Below are positions 24,275 to 32,754 of a DNA stretch of 64,000 bases, one piece after another. The notes below the pieces were generated by a model that did no database searches, had not been told where the DNA came from, and saw only the letters and a program-made list of their open reading frames with translations. Position 1 is the stretch's first letter. Every line of letters begins with the position of its first letter. The stretch comes from Palsa-870 sp035937155. GTDB taxonomy: Bacteria > Chloroflexota > Dormibacteria > Dormibacterales > Dormibacteraceae. The DNA lies in the NCBI GenBank assembly GCA_035937155.1, contig DASYVJ010000043.1, positions 68,408 through 132,407 on the forward strand. Reading direction: 5' to 3'. Both the position numbers and the translations under genes were made by a program.

Positions 24275-25627
24275 ATGGAATCCAGAGGCAACCGGTTAAA
24301 AGGAGACGACTGCGACCGCGACTGGATCTGGGAACGCGAGATCGAGACCGCGAGCGCAGAGGACACATTCCGGCTGGCCTCAAGCGCGTGGGAGCGACAG
24401 TTCCGTCGCCTCAGGGAAGCCTCTCCTTTCTATGCGCGGAAGTTTCGCGAGGCTGGGCTGGGTTCGTCCTTCGTCGGCCTTGGCGACCTGGCCAAGGTTC
24501 CTTTCACCACCAAAGACGAACTGAAGGCGGCGCACGAAGAGGAGCCTCCATTCGGAAGCAACCTGTGCGTCGAGCCGAACCTGGTCAAACGCGTCTATCA
24601 GACCAGCGGTACGACCGGCACCCCGAACGTTCTCGCGTTGACCCGGGCGGACATGGAGACCTGGACGGTCATGGGCACGCGCTCGTACTACGCGACTGGC
24701 ATCCACGAGCACAACAGCGTCCTGACCACTTTCGGCGCCGGTCCCTTCGTCGCGGGCCACACGCACTTCATCCTCCTGCGAATCGGCGCGCGCACTTTGC
24801 CCGTTGGCCCGGGCGACACGGAGCGGGTGCTGTTCGCTCTTCGCCAGGGGCTCGCCGACACGTTGCTGGCAACGGCCTCCTTTGCCCAGCACCTGGCCAA
24901 CCACCTGGAGAAAACCGACCCAGAGCCGAGCGCCACCCCGCTCACCCACATCGTCACGGGTGGTGAGCCGGGCGGCGGCATCCCGGAGATCCGCGACCAT
25001 ATTGAAAGGGTGCTCGGGGTCACGGTGACGGAGGTGATGGGCATTGGCGACGTCGCGCCGTCACTGTTCGGCGAGTGCCCGCACCAGCAGGGAATGCACT
25101 TCTGCGGCATGGGACATGTGTGGCCTGAGCTCATCGATCCGCATACCCACGAACCGATGGCAATCGAGCCCGGTGCGGTCGGGGAGCTCGCCTACACCAC
25201 CCTGACGCGAGAGGCGATGCCTGTGGTGCGGTTCCTGAGCAGCGACATCGTGCGGATCGAGGGCACCTCTTGTGGATGCGAGCGGACAGGCTTCCGGATG
25301 CGCTGCATCGGGCGCCGCGACGATGTGTTCATCGTGCGGGGTGTGAACGTGTACCCGAGCGCGATCCTCTCCATCGTGGGCGACTTCCGGCCGCGCGTCA
25401 CAGGACGAGCGCGCGTCATTCGCCACGGTGGCGAGGTCAGCGTCAAACCGCCCATCCCGGTCGAGGTCGAGGTCCCGGCCGGTAGTGATTCCGATGCCAC
25501 CCTGGCTGCAGAGATCGCCGAGGCCATCCATTCGAAGCTCGTGTTCCGCAGCACTGTGACCCTCATACCCGAGGCGGCCTTCGGCGACAGCGGGTACAAG
25601 ACGAAGCTCACCGTCAACCGCCCATGA
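24275..25627 (+). CDS. Phenylacetate-CoA ligase-like adenylate-forming enzyme (PaaK family)
   Basis: From the ATG at 24275 there are 450 residues, the usual length of PaaK. The ATP loop is YQTSGTTGTPNVLALTRADM, with the adenylation core around EVMGIGDVAPSLFGECPHQQ and MRCIGRRDDVFIVRGVNVYPSAI, and the family C-terminus. PaaK activates aryl-acetates or other aromatic acids to CoA thioesters. Residues upstream of 24275 in the same frame have no similarity and overlap the divergent gene. It leads a plus-strand run with the citryl-CoA lyase-like and dioxygenase-like genes, so a ring-compound pathway is likely; the exact acid is unknown. Confidence 0.88.
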   Translation: MESRGNRLKGDDCDRDWIWEREIETASAEDTFRLASSAWERQFRRLREASPFYARKFREAGLGSSFVGLGDLAKVPFTTKDELKAAHEEEPPFGSNLCVEPNLVKRVYQTSGTTGTPNVLALTRADMETWTVMGTRSYYATGIHEHNSVLTTFGAGPFVAGHTHFILLRIGARTLPVGPGDTERVLFALRQGLADTLLATASFAQHLANHLEKTDPEPSATPLTHIVTGGEPGGGIPEIRDHIERVLGVTVTEVMGIGDVAPSLFGECPHQQGMHFCGMGHVWPELIDPHTHEPMAIEPGAVGELAYTTLTREAMPVVRFLSSDIVRIEGTSCGCERTGFRMRCIGRRDDVFIVRGVNVYPSAILSIVGDFRPRVTGRARVIRHGGEVSVKPPIPVEVEVPAGSDSDATLAAEIAEAIHSKLVFRSTVTLIPEAAFGDSGYKTKLTVNRP

Positions 25628-25633
25628 CGAAGC

Positions 25634-25684
25634 TATACCTCACCGCTTGCCGGGGAGGTGGCCCGAAGGGCAGGTGGGGGGTCC
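25634..25684. repeat. REP-like palindromic element
   Basis: CCTCACCGCTTGCCGGGGAGG, then GGCCCGAAGGGC, then AGGTGGGGGG. It lies between the CoA ligase and the citryl-CoA lyase-like gene, and its 3' edge touches the GTG start at 25685. Confidence 0.8.
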
Positions 25685-26476
25685 GTGAGCGGTAAGCCGC
25701 GGAAGCAGCTGCGGTCGGATCTTGGATGGTCGACGGCCGACCGCATCGTCGTCCGCGGGCATGACCTTGCTGATGAGCTCCTCGGCAAAGTGTCGCTTGG
25801 CGATGTCGCGTTTCTCGAGCTAAAAGGCCGCCTGCCGACACAGCAGGAGTCGATCGTGTTCAACGCCATCACGGTCACGCTCGTGGAGCACGGCATGACC
25901 CCGAGCGCGATCGCCGCGCGGCTTACCTATTTCGGCGCGCCCGAAGCCTTGCAGGGCGCCGTTGCCGCTGGTCTATTAGGGATTGGCGATCGGTTCGGCG
26001 GTTCGGCCGAAGACGCCGCGCGCATGTTGCAGGAAGGGCTGCAAAACGCCGAGCCGGACGCCGACTTGCATGCCGTTGCAAAGCAGATCGTCGGCGCGCA
26101 TAGGGACGCCAAGCGGTTCATCGGTGGCCTCGGCCATCCGGTACACAAGCAGGTGGACCCCCGCACGCCGAAGCTGTTTGCGCTCGCCGCGGAGAACGGC
26201 TTCTCCGGCCGGTACGTCGAGCTCATGCAGCTGATCGCCGCTGAGGCGTCGCTCAGCTACGGCCGGGAGCTGCCGGTCAACGCGACGGGGGCGATCGGCG
26301 CCATCGCGAGCGAGCTCGAGATCCCCTGGCGCGTTTGCCGGGGACTCGCTGTGATGGCCCGCGCGATCGGGTTGGTCGCCCACATCCAGGAGGAGATGGA
26401 GGAGCCTCTCGCGCCCGAAATCTGGTCGCGGATCGATGAGGAATCCTCGAGCCACAACCGTCCGTCTACGGACTAA
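25685..26476 (+). CDS. Citryl-CoA lyase / citrate synthase-like protein
   Basis: From the GTG at 25685 the protein has 263 residues, the size of short citryl-CoA lyase-type members of the citrate synthase family. Key blocks are ELKGRLPTQQESIVFNAITV, LVEHGMTPSAIAARL, FIGGLGHPVHKQVDPRTPKL (catalytic His region), and AIGAIASELEIPWRVCRGLAVMARAIGLVAHIQEE. Members cleave citryl-CoA or a related acyl-CoA into acetyl-CoA and a keto acid. It is one base upstream of the dioxygenase gene, so they are co-transcribed. I prefer the GTG because the longer ATG start would take its first codons from the REP element. Confidence 0.82.
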   Translation: MSGKPRKQLRSDLGWSTADRIVVRGHDLADELLGKVSLGDVAFLELKGRLPTQQESIVFNAITVTLVEHGMTPSAIAARLTYFGAPEALQGAVAAGLLGIGDRFGGSAEDAARMLQEGLQNAEPDADLHAVAKQIVGAHRDAKRFIGGLGHPVHKQVDPRTPKLFALAAENGFSGRYVELMQLIAAEASLSYGRELPVNATGAIGAIASELEIPWRVCRGLAVMARAIGLVAHIQEEMEEPLAPEIWSRIDEESSSHNRPSTD

Positions 26477-26477
26477 T

Positions 26478-27455
26478 ATGAGCCCGATCGTGCCTGCCAA
26501 CGTGCCCGGCATTCACCACGTGACCGCGATCACTGGGGACGTTCAGAAGTGCGTTGACTTCTACGCCGGCGTGCTCGGTCTCCGCTTCATCAAGAAGAGC
26601 ATCAACCAGGACGTCCCCGATACCTACCACATCTATTTCGGCGACTACCTCGGCACCTCCGGCACGGCCATGACATTCTTCGGCTGGCCGGACTGGCCCA
26701 AGCAGAAGGTTGGAAGCGGCCAGGTCACCACCGTCTCGTTTGCCGCGCCCCGCCAGTCTCTCGACTTCTGGAACGGCCGCCTGGGCAAGCTCGGCGTAAA
26801 GGTGAGCCGGACGAGTCACTTCGGCACGGATGCTCTCGTTCTAGCGGACGCCGACGGCATCGAGCTGGAGCTCGTAGGCGACGCTTCCGACGAACGATGG
26901 GTGCCGTGGCCGGACAGCCCGGTGGCCGAGGAGCACGCCATTCGCGGTTTCCATTCGGTGACGATGACCGTGCCGGAATCCGCGGCGACGTTCGATCTTC
27001 TCGTCAAGACGATGGGCTTCCGCAGGACAGGCCAGGAAGGACACCGAACGCGATTTGAGACGGGTCAGGGCGGGCCGCATGCGATTCTCGACGTGGTCGA
27101 GACGCCCGAAGGGCCAGAAGGCGAAGAGTCCGTTGGCACCATCCACCACGTCGCCTGGAGAGCCGTCGACCCTGCCCATCAAGCCGAATGGCGGGAGGTG
27201 ATCGTCAAGGCCGGCCGTAACGTGACGCCGGCGATCGATCGCTACTACTTCAAGTCCATCTATTTCCGTGAGCCGGGAGGAGTCCTCTTCGAGATCGCCA
27301 CCGATGGCCCGGGCTTTACGGTGGATGAGACCGCCGAGTCTCTGGGCTCGTCGTTGAGCCTGCCGCCCTGGTTCAACGTGCGCCGCGACAGGTTGGATAT
27401 CACCTTACCGCCCATCGTCGTACCGACCACAGCGACGACCGGCGCGGGCCACTGA
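26478..27455 (+). CDS. VOC-family ring-cleaving dioxygenase (MhqO/MhqA-like)
   Basis: From the ATG at 26478 the protein has 325 residues with two vicinal oxygen chelate halves. The first begins GIHHVTAITGDVQKCVDFYA and continues GVLGLRFIKKSINQDVPDTY. The second begins AIRGFHSVTMTVPESAATFD, with TIHHVAWRAVD and FKSIYFREPGGVLFEIATDG. The metal ligands (His in GIHH, His in TIHH, Glu in LFEIATDG) are present. Homologues in Bacillus (MhqO, MhqA) open hydroquinones or catechols in quinone stress, and others start hydroquinone breakdown. Together with the maleylacetate reductase-like and MhqD-like genes downstream this suggests hydroquinone metabolism. Confidence 0.85.
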   Translation: MSPIVPANVPGIHHVTAITGDVQKCVDFYAGVLGLRFIKKSINQDVPDTYHIYFGDYLGTSGTAMTFFGWPDWPKQKVGSGQVTTVSFAAPRQSLDFWNGRLGKLGVKVSRTSHFGTDALVLADADGIELELVGDASDERWVPWPDSPVAEEHAIRGFHSVTMTVPESAATFDLLVKTMGFRRTGQEGHRTRFETGQGGPHAILDVVETPEGPEGEESVGTIHHVAWRAVDPAHQAEWREVIVKAGRNVTPAIDRYYFKSIYFREPGGVLFEIATDGPGFTVDETAESLGSSLSLPPWFNVRRDRLDITLPPIVVPTTATTGAGH

Positions 27456-27509
27456 TGCGCAAGTTTCCGAACGTGGTCGCTATTTCGCCTCGGGGAGGGG
27501 AATGAGTTG

Positions 27510-28352
27510 ATGAGCACGGCAACAATCGCGCCGGTCAATCCGATGTCGGCCGAAGGCAAGGACACGGTCATGAGCGTCATGCGCCGCGACCGTGCGAACT
27601 TCACACGTCTGGTCGAGGACCCAAAGAACTGGAACGTCATGACGCGATGCACCGGATGGGAAACGCGGGACTTGGTCGGTCACATGATCGACGTGATGGA
27701 GGGTTATTTCAAGAACTGGGAGGCGGCCAAGAGCGGCAAAGAAGGCACCGCCCTCGGATTGCCCGTGATGGGCGAAACGCTGAACGACCACGCCCTCGAA
27801 TTCCGCAAGCTCTCGCGCGAGGAGGCGCTGGAACGCTTCAAGAAGGATGCCCAAAAGCTGGACGGCCTGCTCAGCGCGCTGACGCCTGAGGAGTGGACCG
27901 GGTTCATGGTGTACCACCCGTTCGCGGGACCCGTCCCGGCGGGCTTCTACGGCACGTTCCAGATCATGGACTACGGTGTCCACCCGTACGACATCGAGTA
28001 CGGGCTGGGTAACAAGCTCGCGACTGTCGACGAGGCGAGCGCCGGGCTGATCCTGCCCTATGCCTTCGTGTTCTGGCTGTACACCGTCGACCAGAAGGTG
28101 GCTGAAGGCCTCGATGCCACCTATGGGATTGAGGCTGGCGGCCCTTGGGGTGGCAAATGGCGCGCCACCATCAAGGATGGCAAGTGGTCCTCGGAAGCCG
28201 AGAAGGGCAATTTCGAAGGCTGCGATGCGCTGTTTCGCTACGAGAGCGCGGCCGACCTCGTGCTGACGTTCTTCGGGCGATACCCGGGGGGTTCCGCATC
28301 GGGTGACCCCGAAGTGATCCACAAGGTGCGCCACCTGTTCTTCTCCTTCTGA
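27510..28352 (+). CDS. MDMPI/DinB-type metal-dependent thiol-transferase family protein
   Basis: From the ATG at 27510, nine bases after GGGGAGGGG, the protein has 280 residues. The N-terminal four-helix bundle reads MSVMRRDRANFTRLVED, WNVMTRCTGWETRDLVGHMIDVMEG, the mycothiol-dependent maleylpyruvate isomerase N-terminal pattern with His in GHMIDV as a metal ligand. A second His (GVHPYDIEYGL) is in the right region. The C-terminal part (LFRYESAADLVLTFFGRYPG) looks like an SCP2-type tail. Known members isomerise maleylpyruvate or conjugate thiols. Position after the dioxygenase fits processing of ring-cleavage products. Confidence 0.7.
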   Translation: MSTATIAPVNPMSAEGKDTVMSVMRRDRANFTRLVEDPKNWNVMTRCTGWETRDLVGHMIDVMEGYFKNWEAAKSGKEGTALGLPVMGETLNDHALEFRKLSREEALERFKKDAQKLDGLLSALTPEEWTGFMVYHPFAGPVPAGFYGTFQIMDYGVHPYDIEYGLGNKLATVDEASAGLILPYAFVFWLYTVDQKVAEGLDATYGIEAGGPWGGKWRATIKDGKWSSEAEKGNFEGCDALFRYESAADLVLTFFGRYPGGSASGDPEVIHKVRHLFFSF

Positions 28353-28409
28353 AGCACTGATCCGAAGCACTCTCTGGGCGGCCGACCTCGACGTATCGGG
28401 GTCGCCGCC

Positions 28410-28471
28410 TTTCACCTCCCCGCTCGCCGGGGAGGTCGGCTCTGCCCGAAGGGCACAGCCGGGTGGGGGGG
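28410..28471. repeat. REP-like palindromic element
   Basis: CACCTCCCCGCTCGCCGGGG, AGG, then CTGCCCGAAGGGCACAG hairpin, then GGGTGGGGGG. It lies directly upstream of the acetyltransferase, where an open frame (AVDINEVDATTSPVIAEAM) continues from it into the gene. Confidence 0.85.
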
Positions 28472-28539
28472 ACCGCGCTGGAACAGCCGTCGATATCAAC
28501 GAGGTTGACGCGACGACTTCCCCGGTAATCGCCGAGGCG

Positions 28540-29025
28540 ATGGGAGCCGACGGCGATCTGGTGGAAACCCGGATGGCACGAGGGTGCCGGTGCTTCGGCG
28601 CGTGGCTTGGCGGTGAGCTCGCCGGGTACGGATGGCTGTCGACCAAGCCCGAGTGGATCGGCGAGTTGGAGCTGGAGATCACTCCCGGTGAGGGAGAAGG
28701 TTACATCTGGAACTGCTTCACGCTCGAGCATCACCGACGCAGAGGCACGCTGCGTGCGCTGCTTGCCGGGATCAGGGCGCGCGCCTCCGATGAGGGATTT
28801 CGCCGCCTCTGGATCGGCAGCGTCGCGGTCCCGGCCGAGAAGGCGTTTGGACCGGCCGGCTTCACGCCGGCTCTGGCATTTGCCAGCGAGGTGATCACGG
28901 GCTACCGCTGGCTCCACGTCGGACCAGCCGCAGGCGCTGACCCCGCGCTCGTGGAGTCCGCCCACCACGTAGTCGGAGCGCCTTCGGGTAGGTTCTTACG
29001 TATCTCGCATCCACGGAGGCACTGA
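28540..29025 (+). CDS. GNAT-family acetyltransferase
   Basis: From the ATG at 28540 the protein has 161 residues. The fold shows in CFGAWLGGELAGYGWLSTKP, ELELEITPGEGEGYIWNCFT, HHRRRGTLRALLAGIRARAS (the acetyl-CoA loop, usually RGxG, here RRGTL) and RLWIGSVAVPAEKAFGPAGF. The substrate is unknown. The frame is open for about 17 codons upstream and looks coding (VDINEVDATTSPVIAEAM), but no start codon is there before the REP-like element; the element may have removed the original N-terminus. Five bases separate it from the next gene. Confidence 0.75.
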   Translation: MGADGDLVETRMARGCRCFGAWLGGELAGYGWLSTKPEWIGELELEITPGEGEGYIWNCFTLEHHRRRGTLRALLAGIRARASDEGFRRLWIGSVAVPAEKAFGPAGFTPALAFASEVITGYRWLHVGPAAGADPALVESAHHVVGAPSGRFLRISHPRRH

Positions 29026-29029
29026 ACGC

Positions 29030-29392
29030 ATGCTCGTCGCCGCCGCTGTGATGGTCACGATCGTTGCCGCGCTCCACGGCTACTTCCTCGTGCTGGAGAT
29101 GTTCTTGTGGCGCACGCCGTTCGGTCGTCGCACCTTCGGTATGACCCAGGAGGTCGCGGATTCGTCGGCGGTGTTGGCCGCCAACCAGGGCCTGTACAAC
29201 GGATTCTTGGCCGCCGGGCTTGTGTGGGGTTTGATCGGTTACGGAGTTGTAGCCGGTCGACCGATCCTCACGTTCTTCCTGGCCTGTGTCATCATCGCCG
29301 GCCTCTATGGAGCCGCCACCGTCAGTCGAAGGATCGCCCTGGTCCAGGCGGTGCCGGCCGCCATCGCGCTGACCCTCGTGTGGTTGTCCTAG
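29030..29392 (+). CDS. DUF1304 small membrane protein
   Basis: The 120-residue protein has four hydrophobic helices (AAAVMVTIVAALHGYFLVLEM; AANQGLYNGFLAAGLVWGLIG; ILTFFLACVIIAGLYGAATV; ALVQAVPAAIALTLVWL). The block HGYFLVLEMFLWRTPFGRRTF and NQGLYNGFLAAGL are characteristic of DUF1304. The function of the family is unknown. It is five bases after the acetyltransferase and likely translated with it. Its 3' end overlaps the convergent DUF559 gene. Confidence 0.88.
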   Translation: MLVAAAVMVTIVAALHGYFLVLEMFLWRTPFGRRTFGMTQEVADSSAVLAANQGLYNGFLAAGLVWGLIGYGVVAGRPILTFFLACVIIAGLYGAATVSRRIALVQAVPAAIALTLVWLS

Positions 29393-29762
29393 CCAGCGGG
29401 CGAATGGGAGGGGTAGGGAGACCCTGTTCCAGTAATTCCCCGTGGATCTCGAGGATCACGCCGTCCAGGTCGTTCTGCACATCATCCGGGCTCACATACA
29501 TGACTCGATATCCGGATCGTTCGAGGAAAGCCCTTCGCGGCCATTCGGGGCCATCATCGGTTGGTCCGCTGATCTCCAGCACCAGATGAGCGGCGGGGCA
29601 ATAGAAGTCGACGATGTAGGGCCCGATCGGATGCTGCCTTCTGAACTTCCATCCGCCGAGCTGGCGCGCGCTCAACCGATCCCAGATCCGCCGCTGGGTA
29701 TCGGTCATCGTGCGTCGCAGGTATCTGGCCAGGCCGGTGCGAAATGTCGTCATCCCAAGCAC
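29322..29762 (-). CDS. DUF559 / Vsr-like endonuclease-domain protein
   Basis: The 146-residue protein begins with ARYLRRTMTDTQRRIWDRLS and has GGWKFRRQHPIGPYIVDFYC, LVLEISG, RRAFLERSGYRVMYVSPDDV, and a final helix. This is the DUF559 pattern (very-short-patch-repair-like endonuclease fold: FRRQHPIGPYIVDFYCPAxxLxxEIDG). Gly replaces the usual Asp in the EIDG motif (EISG), so catalytic ability is uncertain. The last 25 residues, rich in Pro, Arg and Gly, overlap the convergent membrane gene by 71 bases and are probably not essential. The function of the family is not established. Confidence 0.8.
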   Translation of the reverse strand: MLGMTTFRTGLARYLRRTMTDTQRRIWDRLSARQLGGWKFRRQHPIGPYIVDFYCPAAHLVLEISGPTDDGPEWPRRAFLERSGYRVMYVSPDDVQNDLDGVILEIHGELLEQGLPTPPIRPLARTTTRGSARWRPAPPGPGRSFD

Positions 29763-29806
29763 GATGCCGCAGCAACGAGCTCTTCCACAACCCAGGCTGT
29801 TAAGGC

Positions 29807-30862
29807 CTAGAGAGCGGCCAGGTAGATCTCCAGCAGGTCCGCGGCAGGGTACTTGCCGGCCAGCTCGCCCGCCGCCTTGCGCAGCTCCGGCTCGCCGATG
29901 CCATACGCGGCGATGTGCTGGGGCAGTCCAAGTGACTCGATCAACCCGTGCACCCGTGCTGCCGGGTCACGTCCTGTCGCGCCGGCGAGCATTGCTGTCC
30001 GTTCCGGCATCCGGCCCTCGAGGTAGCGGATCACATGAGGCAGCAGCAGGCACGAGGTCACTCCATGCGGGATGCCGTATCGGGCGCCGATCTGCTTGCC
30101 CATGACGTGGCTCAGCCCGCCTGCTGACGGCCCGGGCAGCGTAAACGAAAACCACGCCGCGAGCTGGTTCTCGGTTCGCACTTTCGCGTCCGCGGGCGCT
30201 GCCTTCGTCCTCGGCAGCGAATCGAACAAGCGGCGAATGGCGTCCAACGCCATGACGTCGGAGAAAGGATGCTCACCTTCGGCCAGGAAACCCTCCACCG
30301 CGTGGTCGAGCGCGCGAATTCCGGTCGACAGCCAAAGGGTCATCGGAGTGGCAAGGGTCAGATCGGCGTCGTAGACCACCGCGTCGGGCAGGAGCCGAGG
30401 GTCTCGCATGCCCGCCTTGTTTCCGTCGGCGTCCGTGAATCCGGCGCCTGATGCGAGCTCTGCCACCGAAAGCGTCGTGGGCACGGCGATGTGGGGGAGG
30501 CCTCGCGCGGCCGCGCCTGTTCGGTCGGCAAGCCTGACGGCGATCATCTTGGCCGCGTCGATCGAGCTGCCACCGCCAAAGCTGACGACGCCGTCCACGT
30601 GCGCGTTGCCGGCCTCGCGAGCCCCCTCTTCCACCTGAGACATCGGCGCGTGCTGGCTCACAACCACCGTCGCGGCGACGCGCGCGTCACCGAGAGCGCG
30701 CTGCACAACACCGACCAGGCGCTCCTCTGCGACCAGCGACCGGGTGGTCACTAGAGCGATGCGCCGAGCCTCGAGACGCTTGAGCTCGGCGGCTAGCGCC
30801 GAGACGGAACCCGACCCCCAGTGGATGACGCGCGGATTGGAATAGGTGAAGAGCCCGCTCAC
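29807..30862 (-). CDS. Maleylacetate reductase-like iron-containing alcohol dehydrogenase
   Basis: The 351-residue protein has the dehydroquinate-synthase-like fold of group III dehydrogenases: VIHWGSGSVSALAAELKRL at the N-terminus, VDGVVSFGGGSSIDAAKMIA (dinucleotide site), IAVPTTLSVAELASGAGFTD, and the metal-binding His region GIRALDHAVEGFLAEG and GGLSHVMGKQIGARYGIPHG. The GGGSSID and PTTLS forms and total length match maleylacetate reductases, which reduce maleylacetate to 3-oxoadipate with NAD(P)H. This step ends hydroquinone and hydroxyquinol pathways, in agreement with the MhqO-like gene 3 kb away. Confidence 0.83.
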   Translation of the reverse strand: MSGLFTYSNPRVIHWGSGSVSALAAELKRLEARRIALVTTRSLVAEERLVGVVQRALGDARVAATVVVSQHAPMSQVEEGAREAGNAHVDGVVSFGGGSSIDAAKMIAVRLADRTGAAARGLPHIAVPTTLSVAELASGAGFTDADGNKAGMRDPRLLPDAVVYDADLTLATPMTLWLSTGIRALDHAVEGFLAEGEHPFSDVMALDAIRRLFDSLPRTKAAPADAKVRTENQLAAWFSFTLPGPSAGGLSHVMGKQIGARYGIPHGVTSCLLLPHVIRYLEGRMPERTAMLAGATGRDPAARVHGLIESLGLPQHIAAYGIGEPELRKAAGELAGKYPAADLLEIYLAAL

Positions 30863-30885
30863 GGCGTGGTCATACTACGGACGCA

Positions 30886-31524
30886 TTGACTGGTCCACAT
30901 TCGGGCATGCCGATGCTGGAGGCAGGCGAGCCGCTGGGTAAAGCGCGCGCCGCGATGATCCTGGCCCACGGCCGGGGGGCGACCGCCGAGGACATCATGA
31001 CCATCGCAGCTGAGCTGAAACACCCCGGCTTTGCTTATCTCGCGCCCCAGGCCGCCGGCAATGCGTGGTACCCAAACCCCTTCACCGCCCTCCTCGAGAG
31101 CAACGAGCCATTCCTCAGCTCCGCGCTCGAGGTCCTCGAGGACCTCCTCGCCAGGGTCGAGACCAGCGTCCCGGCCGAGCGGGTCATCTTGCTTGGCTTT
31201 TCTCAAGGCGCGTGCCTCACGCTCGAGTTCGCCGCCCGTCATGCGCGCCGGTACGGAGGAGTGGTCGGGCTCAGCGGCGGCCTTATCGGGCCAGATGGGA
31301 CCCCTCGCGACTATCCGGGGGACTTCGAAGGCACGCCAGTCTTTCTCGGCTGCAGCGATGTCGACCCGCACATTCAGAAAAACCGTGTCCTGGAGGCCGC
31401 CGACGTTTTCAATCGGATGGGCGCTCAACTAACGGAGCGCTTGTATCCGGGGATGGGCCACACCGTCAATCAAGACGAGATCGACGCTGCCCGAGAGATC
31501 GTCACAGAGGTTGGGACCGCTTAG
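30886..31524 (+). CDS. Alpha/beta hydrolase, phospholipase/carboxylesterase family (MhqD-like)
   Basis: The 212-residue protein has the nucleophile elbow GFSQGACLTLEFA, the oxyanion region AAMILAHGRGATAEDIM, Asp in GCSDVDPHIQK and the catalytic His in GMGHTVNQDEI. Size and sequence (MTGPHSGMPMLEAG start) fit the MhqD/YcbD-type carboxylesterases that accompany MhqO dioxygenases. I keep the TTG start at 30886 because family members share the residues before the internal ATG at 30907. It is divergent from the maleylacetate reductase-like gene by 23 bases. Its stop overlaps the convergent dehydrogenase by four bases. Confidence 0.83.
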   Translation: MTGPHSGMPMLEAGEPLGKARAAMILAHGRGATAEDIMTIAAELKHPGFAYLAPQAAGNAWYPNPFTALLESNEPFLSSALEVLEDLLARVETSVPAERVILLGFSQGACLTLEFAARHARRYGGVVGLSGGLIGPDGTPRDYPGDFEGTPVFLGCSDVDPHIQKNRVLEAADVFNRMGAQLTERLYPGMGHTVNQDEIDAAREIVTEVGTA

Positions 31525-32384
31525 ACGGAGTCGCGCCTGGCAGGCTGTTTCTCATAAATCGTCGCGATCGCGGACATGTCCAGATCTCCCGCTGACTTAG
31601 CAGCTTGCTCGTACCTCTCTTTTGTCGCGGCTGCGAGCGGCGTCGTTGCCCCGGTCCGCTTGTAAAGCTCGTTCGCGAGACGCAGGTCTTTCACGGCATC
31701 TCGCAGCGCGAAGGTAACCGGTTCGTAGTGATGCTCGACCAAGCCCGCCTTCCGCGTGTTCAAGTAAGGCGCGACGCGGCTGAGCATCGCGAAAATGTCT
31801 TCGACATTCAGTCCGGCTGTTGTGCCCGCCGCCAGCAGCTCTGCCGCGAGGGCAGTGACACCGGCGATCATGGTGTTGGAGACGAGCTTCAGCTTTGCGG
31901 CGCTTCCAAGGGCGCCCACTCGGCGGACCTCACCCAGCGCCTGGAGAACTGGCCGCGCGCGCTCGATGGCCGCTTCATCGCCGGCTGCCAAAACCACCAA
32001 AGTGCCGCCTTCCACGGCTGGGATGGTTCCCAACACAGGGGCCTCGACGTACTGCGCACCAGCTCGTTCGATGTGCGGCGCGATCTCAACAGATACGTCT
32101 GGACCCGCGGTGCTCATTTCCACGAAGACCTGGCTCTTCGCCGCCTTCGCGGCCCCGCCCTCGCCGAGATACGCGGCGCGAACTGCGTTGGCATCGGTGA
32201 GGATCGAGATCACGACATCGACGTTCTCGACTGCTTCGGCCGGGGTTGCGGTGACGCTGCCGATGCCCAGCGCTTCTGCACGCTCGCGGGTCCGGTTCCA
32301 GAGCGTGAGCTCATGACCCTGCGAACTGAGCCGCCGCGCCATAGCGCCGCCCATCTTTCCGGTCCCGAGGATTGCCACCCGCAT
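31521..32384 (-). CDS. 3-hydroxyisobutyrate dehydrogenase-like NAD(P)-dependent oxidoreductase
   Basis: The 287-residue protein starts with a Rossmann fold of the 6-phosphogluconate dehydrogenase superfamily (RVAILGTGKMGGAMARRLSS, then LTLWNRTRERAEAL). It has VFVEMSTAGPDVSVEI (substrate loop), the family block YVEAPVLGTIPAVEGGTLVV, and the catalytic Lys in AAKLKLVSNTMIAGVTALAA. Members oxidise beta-hydroxy acids or reduce small aldehydes and keto acids; the substrate here cannot be named. The gene faces the esterase end to end. Confidence 0.88.
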   Translation of the reverse strand: MRVAILGTGKMGGAMARRLSSQGHELTLWNRTRERAEALGIGSVTATPAEAVENVDVVISILTDANAVRAAYLGEGGAAKAAKSQVFVEMSTAGPDVSVEIAPHIERAGAQYVEAPVLGTIPAVEGGTLVVLAAGDEAAIERARPVLQALGEVRRVGALGSAAKLKLVSNTMIAGVTALAAELLAAGTTAGLNVEDIFAMLSRVAPYLNTRKAGLVEHHYEPVTFALRDAVKDLRLANELYKRTGATTPLAAATKERYEQAAKSAGDLDMSAIATIYEKQPARRDSV

Positions 32385-32426
32385 GCGCTGTCCTCCCTTG
32401 AACGGTCGGGCCTTGAACGGTCGGGC

Positions 32427-32747
32427 CTAGGCCTTCTTCTCGGCCTCTTCGCCTTCTTCGCCGTGCTCGACGATGTCGCCTGCCTTGAAGAGCACTTCCT
32501 TGAGCACCGCCTGCCACTTTGGCTTGCGTCGGGCGAGGAATTCGAGTGCCATCGCGAAGTGCTTGAACTCCTCCTGCTGTGCGTCGCTCATGATCGCTTT
32601 GGCCTGTGCGTTGCGCTCGAGAGAGATGCGCTGCTCGTACCAACCGATCGCCTCGGCCTCTTCCTGCAACGAAGCGACCACGCGCGCGAAAGTACGGATC
32701 TCCTGGCTCAGCTCTGCTGCCGGCTCGTGATATTGCTCGGTTGTCAT
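32427..32747 (-). CDS. EncFtn-type encapsulated ferritin-like protein
   Basis: From the ATG at 32747 the protein has 106 residues, the length of EncFtn. It matches the family in order: YHEPAAELSQEIRTFARVVA, SLQEEAEAIGWYEQRISLE, and AQQEEFKHFAMALEFLARRK. The metal ligands Glu (EEAEAI) and ExxH (EEFKH) are present. EncFtn oxidises iron inside encapsulin shells. No encapsulin gene is within reach, and the C-terminal cargo peptide usual for EncFtn (LTVGSLRR type) is absent; the tail is a charged Glu/Lys stretch (EHGEEGEEAEKKA). It may act without a shell or be loaded some other way. A palindrome lies just upstream. Confidence 0.82.
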   Translation of the reverse strand: MTTEQYHEPAAELSQEIRTFARVVASLQEEAEAIGWYEQRISLERNAQAKAIMSDAQQEEFKHFAMALEFLARRKPKWQAVLKEVLFKAGDIVEHGEEGEEAEKKA

Positions 32748-32754
32748 GTCATCC

